From the NCBI GenBank assembly GCA_030280995.1, contig JASXTE010000128.1:48136-112135 (forward strand): a stretch of 64,000 nt of DNA, read 5' to 3'. The notes beneath the pieces are model-generated. The model saw only the letters and a list, made by a program, of their open reading frames with translations. It searched no databases and was not told where the DNA came from. Numbering within the stretch: position 1 is the stretch's first letter; every line of letters starts with the position of its first letter. The DNA comes from Hemileia vastatrix (lineage: Eukaryota > Basidiomycota > Pucciniomycetes > Pucciniales > Zaghouaniaceae). Shown here in pieces: positions 24,453 through 35,853 of this stretch. The position numbers were made by a program, and so were the translations under genes.

Positions 24453-25875
24453 CTACTCGGTTTCAGAGATCAAAGCCAAGATCATTCTATAAAGGTAATA
24501 GAAGAAACTCAAGAGATAGAAACCCAATTTGAAAAAGCATTCCTTCTTGTGACCTGAAAGAGTTCGGAAGATTTCAGTCGCATCTAACATGTGATTTTTG
24601 TTCATTACTCTAGAGAATTTGAAGTTTGAGGTTGGAGTTGAGGATGATTGAAATTGCAGAGTTGATGTTGGAAAAGATATGAATTCGAAAGAAGAGCACA
24701 GGGGAATGGAAAATAGATCAGCAGTCTTGTCATTTTGAAGACAAACAAGAAGAAAAGCTTCATTCCCACTCACTTATTAACATTAAAGGCTACCAGAGGC
24801 GCGTTCAAAAGGAAGGCGATCCACTGTCCCGTGAGTAAGAAGATGAGAGTTAAAGAGGCATGCGCTATCATCTCGGGAAGAGTGAACTGTTTGAGTAGAG
24901 ATAAAGAGATGCGAAAAAGTTGAGAAGAGAATGATAAGAGAAGATTCACGGGAAACGTCAGAAGTCGAATGGTTGTCCTCGAGAGATTAAGATTTGTTCC
25001 ATATTCTTGTAGACGGAGACTTTCGACCCGCCGATTTGGAAACCCGAATCTAGGACCTTCTAAATTACTTGAAACACTCCTCTTGGAAGATGTCAAATAG
25101 ATAGAATAGGCATTTGCTTCTTGCTGACTTTCGAAACCTTCAGAGATTGTATGACGATTCGGTTTGACTCTGATCTCCCCTACGAGAACGACTTAGGATC
25201 TCTCCATCTGATTTTAAACGACTCTCTGACTAGTCCTTCCTTCCTAGTTGCAGCAATAGAAAGGCATACATCCTTTCATAATCGATCTTTTAAGATTCCA
25301 CCTCATCAGATCGAGTCCTCATCGTACTCACCTGATTGAGCTTGTTACAGAGGTCGATTGGGTTGATGTAATCACATTCCAAATCCGAGAACATGATGAT
25401 CTATCGTTCGTTGAAATTGCCGATGCCAAAAAGAGCGAAGACCAATAGAGATTGGGGATTTCGAAGGCATTTCCAGATTTCCAGAGAGAGTAAGGTAGTT
25501 GGAATTTGGAAGGAAGTGTTGAGTGATTCGGTCCGAAGAGATTTCCCAATAATTGGAGATTAGACGAATACGAATTGAAAAGATTCGGAAGAAAGATTGA
25601 GAATTTGGGAAGAACGAGGAAGATGTTGAAGGTTGAGCAACGGATTGTGGAGACCAAAGAGAAGAACTGAGATGTTGACAGTGACCACTCACGTAGAAGA
25701 CCATGGTGAAAAGCAGAACTGCCGATAGCAGAACCGCGAATAGAAATAGCCATCCTACGAGACGAGAACAGGGTTAGATGGAGAGGTGGAGAAAGAGTGA
25801 GTAGACAAAGGAAGATGATCGGAAGGTCAAATCCCACTCTTGCATCCATGGCTGAGGCTCACCTTCTCCGAGCAT
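24453..25875 (-). CDS. ERV14: ERV14 / cornichon cargo receptor
   Basis: ER-to-Golgi cargo receptor of COPII vesicles that sorts polytopic membrane proteins. Exons 25875-25863 (13 nt coding), 25754-25693, 25400-25332, 24886-24774 and 24609-24453 sum to 414 nt, 137 aa, the same size as yeast Erv14 (138 aa). Visible hallmarks: GWLFLFAVLLSAVLLFTMVFY as the first helix, FSDLECDYINPIDLCNKLNQ, then a second helix with LLTGQWIAFLLNAPLVAFNV, and the strongly conserved LDATEIFRTLSGHKKECFFK and LGFYLLSFFYYLYRMI. Every junction is in phase. The first exon encodes only MLGE and part of the next codon. Confidence 0.95.
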
Positions 25876-26386
25876 TGTGTAATTTGATCTATTTGATGAG
25901 CCTGTTATCGATTGCGAGTTGACCTAAATACGAGAGAGGAGTAGGATAGGAAAGAGTAGACCTCTTGAAATAGCGAAGATTGGAATCGAGAGAGGAAGTG
26001 AATTGAGGATCGTCAGTTGGGGTGAGCGAGCCCTTTGTGCTTGGAGAGACGTGGATTTCCAGCTCTGTTTCCCAGACTGAGTGAAAGACTTGAGATCAGA
26101 AGTAGAAGTAAGATGATGGGTTGAAAAGTGGTTGGCTCATGGACCTTGTTCTTCTCTTTCCACTCCATCTCCTTGTCTTGCTCTGAAGTCCTTCCATCTT
26201 TTTGAATCAAGGATCTACCTATCAGTTCACGAGTATCCGATCCAGTCTTGAGATTGGAGGAAGAGATATTGAAGATGGAAGGTTGTGTCTTATCTTTGTT
26301 CTCATTCACTCTCTGAGAATGGCTTCAACTTAGCAGCCTATTCGCTGAAGTGATCTTGGCTTGGATGACTTGACATTGATTCTGTC
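25876..26386. promoter_or_regulatory. Divergent intergenic region, ERV14 / 497-aa gene
   Basis: About 510 bp with no supported gene, expected to hold promoters for both flanking genes; no recognisable element stands out. Confidence 0.45.
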
Positions 26387-28186
26387 ATGAAGGATGTTGA
26401 ATGTATTGAATACTTACTAAATCGTCTCTCTCACAACAACACAACGGAGGAGGGAGGAAAAGAGAGAGATCTCTCTCAACAACAACAACGGAGGAGGAGG
26501 AAAAGAGAGAGATCTCTCTCAACAACAACAACGGAGGAGGAGGAAAGAGAGAGATCTCTCTCAACAAACAACAACGGAGGAGGAGGAAAAGAGAGAGATA
26601 CAGATTCACAGTCGACATCTCAATCGACGCAGCAAGCAGATGCTCAGCAACTTAATCCTCAATCTCCCACTTTGGAACACGAAGTTCAACAGTTGGTCGG
26701 AGGAATCACTAGTTGGTGGAGTGGCGTCAGCAAAAAGGTAAGTAGAGCGAAGTGAAACAGAACTTAGCAGAAAAGAGAACTTAGTAGAAAAGAAGAAGGA
26801 GAGTGTCATTCTGTTGCGAGGTTGGAGAAAAAGGAGAGATAAGCTTTGATGGAAAGTGAAAGAATCCATTGGAGATTCCTCTCCTTCCATCATCTATAGG
26901 ATTGCTTTCTACTGGAATCATAGCTTTCAATTCAGAAGACGAAGCAGAGACGATATGTGCGAGGCCTCCTTCGATGCTGAACCGCCAATGCCTCTCCTTA
27001 TCTTTCCATCTTTTTCTCCTTCATTCCACTTCTACTTTCAAAGTCACAAGAATCGATAGCACAAGCTCAATCTCACATCCAATCCCAAGGTGGAATCCTA
27101 AACCTAGCGAGAAAGGAACTTTCTCATTTCGAAGATCAGATCTCTCAGGCTCAATCTAAGGCTAGGGAACAATCTCTGAAATCTCAATCTCCTCAAAAGG
27201 AAAAGACTACCTCAGATCTAGATTCAAATTTGGAGAAAGATGTCAAAGGAAAGGGAAAAGCCAAAGAGGAAGACGAACATCTTAATGCCGAAGAATCAAA
27301 GGAGAATGAAATCGAAGTCTCAACAAACAAGATTACTACTGAAATTTACGACGTCAATTCTCCAGGAGGTTTCAATGAAGGTGATTCAGAATTGAAGTTG
27401 GATTTCGAAAAGAGTAGAGAATTGGCTTTGAAAGAAGCTAGGAATGCAGCCAATTTCGCAAGTGGTTTATTCAATAGATTGGCCAATGAAACTGGTCCTA
27501 GAATGGCTAACTTGGGGAAACAATTACAGGATGCTTTGAATAAAAATCTATCACCTGATAGCTCTACTACTGATGCTTCTGCTTCCAAAGAAGTTGGTGG
27601 AGAGAATGAGAATGAGAATTCGGGATCAAATGAAAACCAACAGACAAAGGGAACAGGAGGTTTGGATTTAGGCCAAACTTTCAATTCTTTGACTAAAACT
27701 TTTCAGAAGAGTATACCGAATTTGGATTTGGAGAAATCGCAATCATTGGCTAGGAAATATTTACAAGCTAGTGAGAAAGGATTGAAAGAGGCTGGCAAGG
27801 AAATGAATGGTTTATTGAATGATCTTATCAAGATCGTTCCGGAAGATGGGAAAACGTTGGAAGAACATCAACAGAAGTCCAATCACGATAGATCCACTAC
27901 AGGGATAGCTCAAGTCGGAGGAGAGAGTAAAGGTGAAGGAAAAGAGAAGAAAGAGAAAGAAGTCGAAGAAGAGATTTTCGATTGGGACAATGAAAATGAA
28001 GAAGGCAATAAGAACGAGAGAAGAGACCAGAAATCAAAAAAGAATCAACAACAGCAAGTAGAGACTACTACCAGACCTGAGACTGGTAATCTGAGTTTGG
28101 ATGAGAAAGAAAAGGGATCTGATGGGAAGGCTTTGAAAGAGCCCCAAGTGGAAGAGGATGACGATGAGGATGATGATTGGGAGTAG
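26387..28186 (+). CDS. Acidic-tailed protein of unknown function, 497 aa
   Basis: Exons 26387-26737 and 27044-28186. The N-terminal 70 residues come from a frame-shifting minisatellite (Q/R, T/E and N/G runs). A conserved-looking module follows, spanning the intron: VQQLVGGITSWWSGVSKKSQ, then QGGILNLARKELSHFEDQI. The rest is Lys/Glu-rich with predicted helices and ends in an acidic DDDEDDDWE. The SWW-GVSKKS / QGG / acidic tail pattern resembles fungal proteins often annotated near BSD-domain proteins, but I do not see a BSD domain, so no function is given. The only in-frame Met before the conserved part is at 26387; an unseen upstream exon that skips the repeat is possible. Confidence 0.6.
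26425..26598. repeat. Four-copy minisatellite with palindromic junctions
   Basis: Four units of 45, 43, 42 and 44 nt (26425-26469, 26470-26512, 26513-26554, 26555-26598). Each unit runs TCTCTCTC, AACAAC repeats, GGAGGAGG, then AAAGAGAGAGA. Each unit-to-unit junction makes the perfect 16-bp palindrome GAGAGAGATCTCTCTC. None of the three plus-strand frames contains a stop codon within a unit. Confidence 0.9.
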
Positions 28187-29146
28187 TTTGCAAGTATGTG
28201 ATGCTATTTTCTCTGAGGAATTGAAAAGTCTTGTGATGAAAGAAGATCCAGAAGTGTTTCACTCGGCGAGAGATAGGCAGCTGGAGAGGTGAAAGACGGT
28301 AGTAGCTCGCGTGTTTCTTTTATATATACCCTTTTTTGTTACGGAAGTTAGTTGAAGTTTTTTTTCTGGTCATTTTGACGTGTACACAGATAGATTTGGA
28401 AGTGTCAAAGTCCGCATGAGCACCGATTTTGCTCTTCACGAGCCCCTCGGGATCGACCTCTCCAGGTGAGAGGTGAGGTAATTGTTCTTAGAGACCTCTT
28501 CTTCTTCTTGTCTTCTTTCCCAACAACATCATTGCCTTTTCCATCAATCAAAACACCTCAATCCCCTCCCCACCTTCAGCTTCACTCCGAAGTCAATCAA
28601 AAGAGACCGTCAGGAAGAATAAGATCCGTTTGTTCTGAGCACCTGCGATCAGGCCGTCAGGGCATTCTTATCCTTCAAAAAGTTTAGACTCTTCTTTCCT
28701 CCACTGTATCTTCCCTCTAACTTTCCATCTGTTTTTTGAATCTGGTAAGTCAACTCAACTCTCACGGCTTCCTGACTTTCACTCTCTCTTCGAGCTCTCT
28801 CTGGTTTGCGACGCCTTCGTCTCGGCATCACGCAGCATGATTTGAAGATCTCTTCTGGAAAAGATCTCATTCTCAACCTTTGTCTCACTCCAACTCCTGC
28901 TCACACTTTTTCTCTATCTTCTCTTTTTCCTACTCTTTTCCGAACCTAGCAGAGCGGTTGCCTCTCTTCTTTCTCTCACTTCTCTCCTCTCATCCTCCTC
29001 GACGCCTCATTGGACGAAGTTCTAGACCTCCAGGTTTCGGACTTGATCCTCTGCTCCACTCGCTCATCTTCTCTTTGCAATATCCTAAGCAAGGGATTTT
29101 ATCTCATTCACAGCTTCACTAGGGAGAAAATCCAGAAGAGGAAAAG
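28187..29146. other. Intergenic region with a possible small minus-strand frame
   Basis: 960 bp between two plus-strand genes, holding a TATATATA tract near 28321 and CT-rich DNA. On the minus strand 28864-28649 is open for about 70 residues starting MRSFPEEIFKSCCVMPRRRR. Its codon choice is plausible, but there is no recognisable domain; I do not call it a gene. Confidence 0.35.
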
Positions 29147-31562
29147 ATGGGTGGAGGCGAAGAGAGGGAAGATTTCAAATCAACACCGATCAAAGTCCAA
29201 TCAACTTCCAAACAATCCATAATGTCTCCTCCTCCATCGAACGCTTTCTCCAACAAAACTACTTCTAAACGAAAAAGAGAAGCATTCAGAGCTCCAAAGA
29301 AGAATGAACTACCCTCAAATTCTACTTCTCGACCTTTAATGTTCTTTGCAAGAGATTGGAGATCGAAAGCTGTGAAATCAAAACAACAGAAACCAGAACC
29401 CATCAAAGCTGTGGAAAATGTCAAGAGGTCATCTAGTAGATCGAAAAGAAGTCTTTCACCTTTACCGCTCAGAGCCAAATCGAGTCGAATCGTCGTTCCA
29501 CCGAATCGAACTCTGAAATGCGTGGCGAAAAGTGAAAGTGAAGAAGACTCAGAGGAATCCGAAGATGAATCTGATCCGAGGTTGGCTTGGCTGACAAAGG
29601 AAACTAAACAGAGGTGAGTATTCGGTCGGGCGTCAGATCCATTCAAAATTTGAAGATCTTCGCGTTGAGTCGACTGATGATGTGTCCCCCTCTCTCATCT
29701 CTCTTCGAACAGTCTCTATGACCAACTGACTATACTTCATTATCAATTGGAGATAGAACTTGGAAACAGGCCATTCAAATCGCTGGAAGAATTGACAAGC
29801 TTCCTTCCTAGGAACGGAGGTAGTCGTATCGTCGAGGCTTCTGAAGATGGTAGCGGTAGTAGTGACAGTCAAGAAAGTGAATCAAGTAGTTCTTCCGAAG
29901 ATGAAAAGAGAAAATTCAAACAGTTCGGATCTCAAGATATGAGGAGATCAACCTCAAGTATGTCGACGAGATCGGCAAGTAAAGGAAGGTTATTGAGAGA
30001 GAGTAGTCATCCTTCTGACAAGTTGACAAATAGAGAATCGAAAGAAGTTGGTTATTCCGGATACAAGCAATCGGAACCTCTTTCAAGTTTCAACGTTATG
30101 GATAGATTTGGACCGTCTGCATACTCTTTCGGCCTCAAAATCAAGTCTGAGAACGAGGAAGAGCTATTAGGTAGTCGAGCAAGTCGAAGTCATCTATTGA
30201 ATGGATCCAGACCACTCACGGAACAGAAGCCCTTCTCATATGATGACAGAGGGCTTATTCCATCTAGTGGATATCGAGAAGCTGGAAAGACTTCTGAATC
30301 CCCTTTCTTGTCTGGATCCGGAGCCGTAGATCAAGTTCAAGAAGAGAAAGCGTCAGTTGCCAATCGTTCTTCCACTGCAAATCACTCTTTTCGTATCAAT
30401 GGTATCGAACTGCTCAATCCTTCAAGTGAATGCCCTACGCAATCCACAAACGTCAATAAGGCTCCTGGTTATCGTCCAATCTTGAGGTCGCCGAATCTGA
30501 CTGCCAAAGCTCTGGAAGAGAAAGCTAGTAGAGAGAAAAGTGAATTTTCTGAAAGAGTCCCAAGTTCAAGTCCGTTCTCTTCATTGACAGAAGCGTACTT
30601 GAAGCAAGGAACGACTAGATTAAGCTCAAGTGGAATGGAACTAGACGAACAAGATTGGAATCATCGAGAACATAACTTCAACACGTCAATCGAGGATCTG
30701 ACTACGTCTTTCAAAGATACTAGAACAAACACTGCAGTCAGTTCATCTCTTTCTTCTTCTCCTTTGACATCCTTCTCTTCAACTTCATCGCTTCATCTTG
30801 GGAAGAGAAAACGTGAAGATGGCGATTCCGATGATGGAAGAAGTGAAGATCAGTCTCGTTCTCAAGCTCCTTTATCTGACAGAGTCCCAGCTTTGAAAAC
30901 TATGGATGAGGTCATCGATCGTTGGGCGAAGAGCGAAATCGAACTTCTAGATAGGAAGCGTAGGATGGAAATGGAATTGATCGAGAAGGAATACCAAGTG
31001 GAGACTCAGATTGAAAAGCAAACCTACGACGTGAGTAGACTTTGAAGTCGAAGGGTTTCTTGTCTCTTCGCTGTTGCATCGTATCGATCTTTGGCTCTGA
31101 CCTTGGAACAAATGTCGAACCTTCCTTTTGCCACATCTCCCTTCAATGTCGCAGAACCAAGACATCTCAAGATACAGAGATTTACTTTTCGTCGCTCAAG
31201 AGCAACTTTTCTCCAAATCTAGCTACGGTCCGAAGTGGACGAAGGATGACTTGGCCAGAGAAGAAATCAAGCTTCTCAAGTCCATCACCAAAAGCGAAAA
31301 GAAAACGGAACCTTCTTCATCCAATTCAGAAGGTGGATCAACTACCAAGGTCAAAAATCATTTTTCTCGCATTTTTGATGCAGCTAGAATGGAACTTGAG
31401 GATCTTGTCGATGAACATTCCCAAGAGATCGAGATGGGTGGAAAGAGATTCAAACCTCTGAGAATGGACGAGAAGGCTGGTAGAGGGATCAATTGGTCGG
31501 AAGATGAGGTCAAGAGGGATCTCAAAGATATCGAAATGACTGTACAGAGTGACAGAAAGTGA
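29147..31562 (+). CDS. Ser-rich nuclear-type protein with C-terminal coiled coil, 730 aa
   Basis: Exons 29147-29613, 29713-31030 and 31155-31562 keep phase and sum to 2193 nt. The N terminus is basic (KSKQQKPEP, RSKRSLSPLPLRAKSSR). The first intron is followed by a helical block, SLYDQLTILHYQLEIELGNR. The centre is Ser/Asp/Glu-rich and probably disordered, and contains a KRKRE stretch that could be a nuclear signal. The last part is strongly helical (MDEVIDRWAKSEIELLDRKR continuing into the third exon). No family is recognised. A structural or adaptor role is conceivable but nothing in the sequence decides it. Confidence 0.7.
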
Positions 31563-31924
31563 GAACGGAAAGAGCTCGGAGCGCTCCTGTCTCATTTACG
31601 AAACTCAAACACAAAATACTTTTCTCTTTTGCTCGCTGTTTTCTTTCACATTTGTACCAACTTTGACATTACACCAATGTACATCATAAATTCATGTTTC
31701 TTTTCCGGTTCCCCTTTCTTTCGATCCTCTTCGAATGAGCTCAGGCGACAGGCTCGAAGTATTAAAAGAGTCACTCAGATTCGTAAGGGGCAGGACTACG
31801 TACTACATATTTGGAGGCAAGTTCAAGATCAAAGCGTACCTAAGAAGGCTTCGGAAACGGGAACAGACAGAGAAAGACCTCAAAGAAAACTCAAAAGCTT
31901 TTGAAAGCAGAGACTGAGGAAATG
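31563..31924. other. Intergenic, partly duplicated at 34.2 kb
   Basis: No gene. Around 31775-31860 the sequence (CAGATTCGTAA, then ACTAC-TACTACATA) resembles 34225-34310, the flank downstream of the GPI-type gene, so this is part of the same duplicated block as the pseudogene next to it. Confidence 0.5.
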
Positions 31925-32160
31925 CATCCAAAGCAACGCAGCTCCAAGCAAAGCGCTCACTACAGCACCTAAGGCTACTTAGAAACTCACACGGTGCAAG
32001 ATTGAGGCACTGTTGTCGTCAGATTTTGGGAAGGCTGGGTAGATTTGTGCTCCAGTGAAGGTGGCGTAGCTTGGTAGAGGCGAAGTGTTGGAGCGTAGCA
32101 TTCCATTCCAATCGCAACTCCTGGACAGCATCTTCTTCCCACCCCAAGTATTGGAAAAAA
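31925..32160 (-). pseudogene. Decayed copy of the last exon of the GPI-type gene
   Basis: Read on the minus strand, this segment matches the last exon of the gene at 34387-35290: RCCPGVAIG-EC, then (out of frame) NTSPLPSYATFTG, P-FPKSDDNSA and finally LGAVVSALLGAALL. One frameshift separates the first two blocks. The Ser-rich spacer before the hydrophobic tail has decayed, and the stop codon TGA has become TGG. No counterpart of the first two exons is present upstream, so it is a truncated duplicate. Confidence 0.75.
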
Positions 32161-32404
32161 TAAGATGCATCGATCTATAGGTGTCAGTGTGAGTGAAGAA
32201 GGGAAAGAAGGGGAGTTGAGAGAGTCCCCTTTTGACCTCGCGCTTCATTGTGTTAATTGAGTATCTTAAATGTTCACTTCCTTCCATTCGCGTTGTCTCC
32301 TCTCAAAGGGCAACCCGATGATCAGATAAGATGCATATGTTAGAGAATTTTAAAGAAGAAGCAACTAACTACACTACACGTAAGAGAACAAATGGCTGGG
32401 GACC

Positions 32405-33721
32405 TCATGGGTCTCCGCAGACATGACCAACAGCCATAGAAGTAATACCAGCAGCAATTGAACCGATTCCTTGCGGGACAAGGCCAAGTATAGTGGAGAA
32501 GAAGGTTGGAAGAATATCACACCCAATATTGTCTTTGATGACTGGACAATCGATCTGGCAGAGGAAAAAACAAACGCAGAGAACAGCGGGTTCAGCTTGG
32601 ACAGCTATGTAGATCCCCTGGAAAGAACTTTTAGAGCCTCGTTCCTTGCGATCACTCACGTTCATGATCATATCAACGAAATGGTGGTTATCGGAAGTGT
32701 CGCCACCAAGCCCAGCCCCGTTTACGCCATACCACTCGATTCTTGAAGGGACTGAGGTTGGAACGGGATGAAAAGAGTCAGAAAACAATCAAGTTGAGCT
32801 AGCCTGTTATCCACTAGCTCACACAACTTATAAAGTAAGTTCACTCACTTTGGTAGAAGGTGAAGTTCCTCCCAAGCTCAGAAAACGGCTTGAAGGGAAG
32901 TCTGTCCCAATCAGTTAGAGGTTGAGAAACACTACCTTGAGGAACAGATGCCCAAGCTTTAAAAGTACTGGAGGCCAGATTCTTGACGTAATCGGCATAG
33001 GTAGTGTTAGAGGCGATTCCATCAACCAAAGGTGCGTTAGAATCGAAGTGAGCTTGGAATGACATTTTGCAAGTCTCGATTGCACCTTTCTGGTAGAGCC
33101 AGTTGGGATCTGTATTTGGAGCTGCTGGAATCTTGACTGATGAAAAGAAAGAGAACATGTCAGGAGTTAGAGACGCGATACAGCTCGACAGCGATGGGTA
33201 GTCAAAAGAAACAAAGCAGCCCGACTCAACTCACAGTCTCCCTTCTGGGCATCGTGGTAGTCACAGCTGTACTCTGCCACCCCACTGCACTTGACACTGG
33301 TATCTCCGATGCCACAGTTTGATCTTTTGAGAAGCATGTCGAAGAAGAGTCCAGGATCGCAAAGGCCAGTGTTGGTGATGGTGGTTCCTACGTCGACGGT
33401 GTAAGTGTCGCGGCCGTTTCCATCTCCCCCAGTGGTTTGGCTAGAGTTTCCATTGGCCTCGATCTTGCTAAGACTTTTGTGTTTGTTTCCGTTTGCACTT
33501 TGGGCGAGAGTTGGGACACCATCGATGAGTTGACAGGTAGACATTCTCTTGCAAGCATCGATGGCGAATTGTGGAACGCGAGTGCTGTTAGTTGATTCCT
33601 TGATCGAAAGTGTTGAGTTTTGACGGCTATTTGAGTGAGAAGTACCCAGACCAGCTGGCGCAGCTGCGATGCTGCTGACTGAAAGAGAGAGTAGAAGAGC
33701 AGAAAGGAATGCGGATGGCAT
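32405..33721 (-). CDS. Secreted cysteine-containing protein, 338 aa, unknown
   Basis: Exons 33721-33235, 33136-32849, 32751-32660 and 32554-32405 (1017 nt). A signal peptide is clear (MPSAFLSALLLSLSVSSIAA then APAG). It is followed by a Ser/Asn-rich segment with several N-x-S/T sites and a Cys-containing domain (DACKRMSTCQLIDG, GLCDPGLFF, KRSNCGIGD, VKCSGVAEYSCDYHDAQKGD). The C terminus is hydrophobic/Gly-rich (ILGLVPQGIGSIAAGITSMA) but lacks a normal GPI pattern because it ends VGHVCGDP. No known family is recognised. It lies in a cluster with two other secreted-protein genes and could be a cell-wall or effector-type protein; that is inference from context only. Confidence 0.75.
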
Positions 33722-34386
33722 CTTGACGTGTAAGGTGAAAGTAAGGCGAAGAAGAGATGAGAAAGGCTTAAGAGGTAGACAAGACTTCTGGTTGAGTGAT
33801 GCCAAAAGAGAATAAGAAGAGATATCGCTCCAGGCGAGAAGAAAGTTTATGAGAAAAGGAGAGAAAGAGCAAGAGGTAAAAGTCAAACCTCCGCCTTTTA
33901 TGTCTCTTCAAAGGTTGTTTGGGCGTCTAGTCAGTCTTTTTGAGTCCCTTATTCAGCCCTCCTTTTTGAGTCTTCCTTAGCAAGGTCTTCCCTATACGAG
34001 AAGTCTCCTCGCGGGTCAGTCTCTGAAAGACTCAGTAGGGGGCGTCTCGAGATTCGAGACGTCGTTGGCGTCCTCCTCGATCTTGTCGACTTCTGATCTG
34101 GTCTACGAAGTCATATCGATTTTGAATCAAATTTTTAGAGGGAAGTCAGAGCTGAACACTACTGAAGAGAGTGCGACTTCAGAAAGTCGAGCTTGAGCGA
34201 TGTGAATGCATTGAAATTGTCATCATTATTCAGATTCGTAAAGCGTGGAGACTATGTACTACATAAGCTCTCGAGAGAAAACTAACAGCAGAAATGTCCA
34301 AAGATCCGCTCAAAAACAGTAACAGACGGATAAAGGCATCACAGGGGAACTCGAAAGTTCTCGAAGGCATCGAAGGGATAACGGAT
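33722..34386. promoter_or_regulatory. Intergenic upstream of the 338-aa secreted gene
   Basis: No gene. Contains GACTCAGTAGG near 34030 (reverse complement of a TACTGAGT motif also seen near other secreted-protein genes here) and, near 34225-34330, the 3' flank duplicated at 31.8 kb. Confidence 0.45.
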
Positions 34387-35290
34387 TCAAAGCAGCGCGA
34401 CTCCTACAAGTAAGGCGCTGATTGCAGCACCTAAAGCTAGCGGAAGACTACCGCTCGTAGATCCCAAAGCACTGTTATCGTCGCCAGTCTTTGGGAAGGG
34501 GGGATAATCTTGTCTTCCAGTGAAAGTAGGGTAACTTGAGATTGGAGACGTGTTTGTGACGAAGCACTCGGTTCCAATAGCCACTCCTGGACAGCATCGA
34601 TTCCCTACTCCAACTTTTGAAGACAGCAGAGTAGTTGAGCAGAAGTTCAGAGGGAAAAGAAAACAACATGGGAGTAAGACTTTGTGAGACTTTGCCTCGC
34701 ACTGTCGCACACGACTGAATTTTCAAACTCACCGAATCCGCTGGGGCAAATGTCCCTGTAGGCTGAAAGGGGGTGTCTGGCCTCTTGGTCATATGAGAAT
34801 AGATCAACAATAGTGTACTCCGTTGGCTGAGCGAAAGGAACTGTTGAATTGATGGCCGTGGCTAGAGATTTAGCTGATTGGAAAGCAGTGTATTGCGCAG
34901 GTGATGGATTATCAAAAGGTTGATAGATACTTGGATCTGGTGGTCCGAAACTTGCACTGAGTGTAGTACTCGTCAAATTGACAGGAATGAAATCAGCTTC
35001 TGTGCTCAAGGGAGGGACTAGAAGAGAAAAAGACGCGCGCAAGAAGTCGGAGAGAAAGAGACTCGTAATTTGAGGTCAGCGCTGTCTCGAGGGTTTTCTA
35101 TAAAGTCGAAGAGAGTTCATCGTCTCTGAATGATAGAAATGCAGAAGAGTAGAACCCGAAGAGGTGAAAACTTACCTGTGGCCAAAGATGATGAGACTGG
35201 AGAAGAGGTTCTCGTTGGACTCGCTTGAGGCATCCCAAGAGCGAGAGAAGCTAGGACAAAGGTGGCAGAGACGAAGATGTTGGTGTTCAT
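34387..35290 (-). CDS. GPI-anchored-type secreted protein, 208 aa
   Basis: Exons 35290-35176, 35017-34733 and 34613-34387 (627 nt). N-terminal signal peptide MNTNIFVSATFVLASLALGM; Ser/Thr-rich stretch; a globular part with ICPSGF and RCCPGVAIGTECF cysteines (the intron falls between them). At the C terminus, a small-residue spacer (SALGSTSGS) is followed by LPLALGAAISALLVGVALL and the stop, which is the standard arrangement for GPI attachment. Expected location: plasma membrane or cell wall. Its last exon has a decayed copy at 31925-32160. Function unknown. Confidence 0.8.
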
Positions 35291-35853
35291 GATGTGGTAA
35301 AAGCTATGATGATTGAATAGAGTCCTTGAATTGGGGAAAGATAAAAGGGGGAAACTTAAAGATCCAGTCCCTTTTCAACCTCACGAGGTCTCTTCTCTAC
35401 TCTATGTCTGAAATGCAAGGGCGTAACCTAAAAACGACTCCTCTCTCTTTCGATCAAATCTGGGCGCAATTGAGGGCGTAGCTCGCGAAGGAGCCAATGG
35501 AAGACAAAAAAGCGCCTTCTTGCAAAGCGATGAGGAAAGGAAGTGTGTCTGCTTGATGTACGCGCGCTGGTCATCTTTGAGAGATGGGAAACGACCTTGC
35601 TGAGATGTTAGTCACTCAGAAGTTAGACCAAAGTACTGAGTGACTGAATTTTGGCGTTCAAAAGTCTATTGAGTCTTCGAGAAAGAGATAAAATGGGACA
35701 CCCATCCCACGTCGCTTTTTCTGATTTTTGCCTTTCTTCGTTCTCCAAATTTCCACTTCTTCATTCTCAAGTCTAAACCTTATCGCTGGTCGATATCTTC
35801 AATTCCTAAGCCCATAACTCTACTTCAATCTCTCTTTCTAATCACTAACGATC
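35291..35853. promoter_or_regulatory. Divergent promoter between two secreted-protein genes
   Basis: 563 bp between the GPI-type gene (-) and the eight-cysteine gene (+). Around 35610-35675 it has GTCACTCAG, GTACTGAGTGAC and CTATTGAGTC, related to motifs near the secreted genes at 33.7 and 56.2 kb. Confidence 0.45.
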
